In this document: positions 59,925 to 64,000 of the stretch, in pieces
Numbering within the stretch: the first letter of the stretch is position 1
Layout of the letters: every line of letters begins with the position of its first letter
Assembly: GCA_947069175.1 (NCBI GenBank)
Contig: CAMTDV010000017.1
Coordinates: forward strand, 34,977,126-35,041,125
DNA: 64,000 nt
Direction of reading: 5' to 3'
From: Scalesia atractyloides
Lineage: Eukaryota; Streptophyta; Magnoliopsida; Asterales; Asteraceae
Translations under genes and position numbers: made by a program
Notes under the pieces: generated by a model
The model's database searches: none
Told to the model about the DNA's origin: nothing
What the model saw: only the letters and a program-made list of their open reading frames with translations

Positions 59925-60175
59925 TCGTACTGGTAACGAAAGTATAGATTCTGAAAATCATCAAAATTGGGTACTAGTATCGATACCGAAAGTGACCAGT
60001 ACGGTACAGTACGTTATTCGAAGGTAAAAAGTGGGTTAAATATCGTACCGAATCGAAAGTACCGATCCTCTAAAACATAAAAAATGAGTACCAAATTTGT
60101 ACTGAAATTCGATAGGTACGTATGGTTTGGTACTGGTGTTTTTCGGTACCTGGTATCGATTGATCGTCCTTAGTT
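59925..60175. repeat. TACCG-rich repeat
   Basis: Many GGTACC/ATCGATACCG-like motifs, as in the hAT MITE at 21355-21574. Likely a diverged relative; the ends were not resolved. Confidence 0.4.
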
Positions 60176-61319
60176 ATATTAGTAGGCAAAAGTTATGTGA
60201 GTATACATATTTTATAATTAGTAACATGCCTGGACCGTAAAAAATACAAATGTACTCTAAACTTAATGAAAAAGAAAACTAAAACCTTGACATAAACCTA
60301 TCATCGGCGGGTGTCTTATTATTCATACAATCTTGCATTCCTCTTTGGTCTGTTTAATTGTTTATAGAGTAAGGTTAGCTTAGTGGTGCACCATACTTAT
60401 TGAGATAAATCATTGAGAATTGCCATCAAGGTCGAGTCAAGTTAATTGACTGACAACTAGATCGACAAAGTTATCGTTACAACGTGTGTTGCGGATGGTG
60501 ATATGTCTGAGTTTAAAAGAATAAAGAAGTGTGGACACAACATCAAATTTTGACAAGAGGTTTATCGATGTATAAACATCCATGTCAGGGTTGAAGACAC
60601 GTATTGAGGACTCACTTCGATAACTAGGTGTGGTAGGTCATCCATCATACTCGTCACTCATTCCACAATGCCATCTCAACACCACATCACAACTTCCTCC
60701 GTCATGCACCTCCACCACTCAACTTATGTTATACCTATCACTCAGCATTCACCAATTCTTTTAATTTATAATAATAAAATTAAATACCAATGAAAATCTG
60801 CCATGCTAACACATATTGAATGTTTTAAGTTTAATGAGAGCTCTTTGGTCACCATCTTCAGACTACAACATGAGGGAGTGGCATGGTGTTCCCTACGATC
60901 CTGTGTAGCCACATCATCACACTACACCTATTTCCCATAAGTATCACACATGGCATTAAGATGTTTGTAAATTAAAGAGACTAGTTTAAGGGTGTTATTA
61001 GTGTTCTAACTGGCAACCAATGATACAGGATAAATGAATTAAGAACTAGAATCATGAATGATATTGCTAAGATATATGGTGAAGTAGAGAATGAGATCCC
61101 CTATGTAAATGGCTATGGCCAGTGATGTAGCCGAATGATACATAGTTTCTAGTATAAAAGACCCGCAATTAGGATGAATTACCTCAAATCTGATAACGAT
61201 AGATAGTTTTTAATGCATTGTTGACGATTTGCAGGTAAATGGTGAATAGGAGATGAATTAGATGTAAAAGATACTTTCGGAACAAAAGATGAGAAGTTTG
61301 GGTGAAAGCTAGAAAGTAT
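60176..61319. other. No recognised feature
   Basis: AT-rich sequence with no gene or terminal repeats that I could support. Confidence 0.35.
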
Positions 61320-62625
61320 GACCCGTACCCAACCTGAAGACGTATGGCTCGTACCCTTCGCCAGTTAAAAAAGGGACAAATCAACATTCAGAATTGGTCC
61401 CTTAGTGGGCCAGGCCCATTGAAGTACGACTTATACCCTTTTAAGCTCGATACGACCCGTACCGATTTCGAAACCCTAAAAACATTGCCTATATATAGTG
61501 ATGGGAAAACGTAAAACAAAAAAGGTTGCAGAACCGATGTTTGGATGAAACAGAAGCAAAAAAGAAAAGAGAATTGAAGATCTAATGTTGTGGGAAGCAA
61601 GATTTGATTCTCCTAGTTACATCTGTACTATTTTCTAGTCTTTGAATTTGTTTTTGATAATTATTTCAATTTATATGCTGATTTTGTTCATCATGTCCGG
61701 CGAAACATCTGTATAATTGTCCGTAGGAGATGATTCGTTAAATGATTTATGTTTTGATGATTAAATTTGCTATTACTTTGATTTTAGTAGTTTTTGTAGA
61801 TTATCTTATGATGTATATGAGGATATGTTGAGTATTGATTATGATGTTAACTGTGTGGTTGTGTTGATATATTTTGATAAAGTTTTGTGTGTTAGATTTG
61901 GTATCTTCTATCTTTAATTTATATTGATGTCCGTTAACTTAGGGCTTGAAACCTTAAACGTTAATAGATAATTTGTCATCATAATTGGTATAACATATGG
62001 GCTACCTACGGGAAGGATCTGAATAAAAAGATCTGAAAACTAGTTCGAGTTTTCTTTATGATTAACCTTGATTAGTTCGTAAGTCGCTATGTTCGTAGTT
62101 CAATATTGGCACTAATCTAGAAACCCTAAATCATAAGAATCCATATCACTACTAGCTTTACTTAATTAGGTCTAAAGGTGTATCTATAGCCTTAACCCTG
62201 GTTTGGTAGGATTAACCTTAGTTGGTATTAATCCATATTAGCACTTCATACGCTACTATCAATATTAGGTCTTGAAGTAGTTTAATAAGCAATATCTTTC
62301 ATCACCTTAATCATTCTTCGTTGATTCGAACCTGGATATTTATATTTATTAACACTTGATTATCATCCATAGTTAATTGAATTATAGTTTTCTTAGTTAT
62401 AGTTAAGTCTACTATTTCATAGATTGCATAGTAAGCGATAAACCTAGTATTAGAAGCTATCGTGTCCTAGGACTGATACTAGGTAACTTACCTGAACTAT
62501 ACCATACTATGATAGGTATGCTTGTATGTTACGTACGTAGTTAGTATTATTAGGTCTTTTACCTTAAAACTAGCTTGTGCAAATTAATTGATATTTATAT
62601 GTTACTATCTAAGCACGTCAGCTAG
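61320..62625 (+). mobile_element. Probable old Athila/Tat-type LTR
   Basis: It has the layout of such LTRs: ACCCGTAC-type repeats at the start, GGCCAGGCCCATTG, a TATA box (CTATATATAG at about 61489), a long T-rich middle, and an end with GTCCTAGGACTGATACTAGG, GATAGGTATGCTTG and GCACGTCA. I found no matching second LTR and no TSD, so boundaries are approximate. Confidence 0.4.
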
Positions 62626-62984
62626 ATGTAGCAACACTAACATCATTGTTCTATGGGTTGAGGTCCAAAAACCTTTTACATTTGTTGATATGTTAGTGAC
62701 CTAAGATATCATCTAAATGATGATACACATATGTTCACATTGTAAACCACATTAGTACTTGTGGAGTATAAAAATAAATAAATAAATAAAACACACATTA
62801 TGTTTTATTTACTTTCACAAAATATTCTCATATAGTTAATGATTATTCTCATATAGTTAATGATAAGGTGGATAGGTAGAGACTAGGTGAAGAGATTAGA
62901 ACAAAAATTTCCTAAAGGGTGATTGTTATGGGTCAGGGTACATTTGATTTGTGTTAACTTCAAGATTAATGTATTTAGTTTCAT

Positions 62985-63525
62985 ATAGGACTGTAAACGA
63001 ACTGAATGTTAAGTGAACAGTTCGTGAGTTGTTTGGCGGGAAGTTTGTTTATGTCCGTTCATTTAGTAAAGGAACGAACATGAACAAGAAATTTCGTTCA
63101 GTTAGTTAAATGAACGAACATGAATAGAGGTCTCGTTTGATTAATTGTGTTCGGCAACGTGTTAGTGAACATTCGTTCATGTTCGTTTGATTATGTTGTT
63201 CATGAGTTTTTTTTACTTTATTTATTTATCTATTTTTTTCATATTCTGTAACTTTTATTTATTTTATTACCTAATAAATAGAAAACCCTCTTCCTACCAT
63301 GCTTATGCACCATTCCCCCTTTCCTTCCTCAATATTCATATTGACAAACACTATCAACATCCGTTCCACTATTGGCGTTGCTTCCTCCGCCATCCACTTC
63401 TAGACTATGTCGCTTTCGCCGATTTTACTTGTGTTCGTGAACATGTTCATTTCCTTAATGAATGAACACGACCATCAAATCTCGTTTGGTAAGTGTTCAT
63501 GAACGTTCATGAACACGTTTATTTC
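62985..63525. repeat. GTTCATGAACG-rich repeat, hAT-like
   Basis: Starts near AGGACTGTAAACGAAC, similar to a common plant hAT end, and both halves are rich in GAACGAACATGAAC/GTTCATGAACGTTCATG. Unrelated sequence lies between (63195-63430). The right end was not resolved. Confidence 0.4.
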
Positions 63526-63610
63526 TGATGTGCTAAAAGTAGTTTAATAATTATTAACTAAATTACCTTAATCTAGACACTATGTTAAAATCTAGACTCT
63601 TTAATACTAG

Positions 63611-64000
63611 TGTCACACCCTAACCGATAGCGGAATCATCGGGGCGTGGCACTAGGCGAATCAGATTATTCAAAAGAATCCATAACAACTATTACGATGA
63701 CAATATTTATAAAGTTCAATTTCCCATACAACTAAACAAATGTTTCACGACAGTTAAAACAGATTACACGTCTCACAAACAATACAAATCCGACAACCTA
63801 GATTTTTGTGAGTTTCTAGCAATCCTATCCTTTTTCAGCACCTGATAATCCATTAACTTGTCACATATGTTAAAATAAGGTCAATACAATAATGTAAGGT
63901 GAGTACACAAGTTTAGCATAATAGTAGTAATAGAACGTTTCGCAAACCAGCATGTAAACACAAGAGATGTGAATATTGCAGTTAACAACATTGAAACAAG
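63611..64000 (-). mobile_element. Start of a minus-strand Ty3/gypsy LTR, cut by window end
   Basis: Begins TGTCACACCCTAACCG and contains ATAGCGGAATCATCGGGGCG. In reverse this is the same LTR end style as at 2960-2999 and 5310-5349 (GCCCCGA...CCGC...GGGTGTGACA). The element would extend to the right, beyond the window. Confidence 0.65.

Noticed and set aside
61184..61600. Minus-strand open frames of about 70 residues
   Set aside because: No motif; they overlap the promoter-like part of the old LTR region.

Overview
The window is plant nuclear DNA from a eudicot. It is AT-rich and packed with LTR retrotransposons and MITEs, with two intact host genes near the right end. The style of its Ty3 LTRs (start TGTAAC, end GTGTGACA), its Helitron ends and its dispersed repeats suggest Asteraceae, but that is a guess. 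No bacterial, organellar or viral genes were seen. All boundaries were read by eye from terminal repeats, target-site duplications (TSDs), splice sites and protein motifs; no database was searched.

Layout. 1-11331: a gag-only Ty3/gypsy element (LTR 105-5349, interior 5350-8722, LTR 8723-11331). Its left LTR is split by a solo LTR of a related subfamily (351-2999, TSD CAAAC). Bases 1-104 repeat the 3' end of the interior, so LTRs and interiors continue to the left. 11332-13534: remnants of a Tat-type integrase and a copia gag, then a candidate MITE. 13702-20210: a non-coding, minus-strand LTR element (TSD CAAAC) holding an array of small hairpins. 20640-21574: Helitron end and a hAT MITE. 23465-42710: a tandem repeat of about 160 bp invaded by a decayed copia (23944-42134, TSD CTTTG), itself invaded by a Tat-lineage gypsy (26963-38901, TSD ATACT). 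The Tat element has gag-PR-RT-RH-aRH-INT on the plus strand and a spliced antisense gene on the minus strand. 42349-50708: a MITE, Helitron-like and SINE-like repeats, a 1.78-kb Mutator element and a solo LTR with a Tourist MITE inside. 50962-51130: a broken cold-shock-domain fragment.

Host genes. 52650-53504 encodes a complete PP2C phosphatase of the clade F / WIN2 type with an intron in its 5'UTR. 55123-58533 (minus) is a four-exon FAR1-related gene matching FRS11 over its whole length; each of its two largest coding introns holds a Mutator-type foldback MITE. 59830-64000 holds repeats, an old LTR-like region and the start of a minus-strand LTR.

Most notable pattern. Several unrelated retroelements here carry arrays of short hairpins whose two arms change together between copies: six units in the copia leader, about 18 in the minus-strand element, and four per LTR in the Tat element. 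Separately, the gag-only family carries four tRNA-like cassettes in every LTR. The Tat antisense gene also keeps in-phase introns and its own TATA box.
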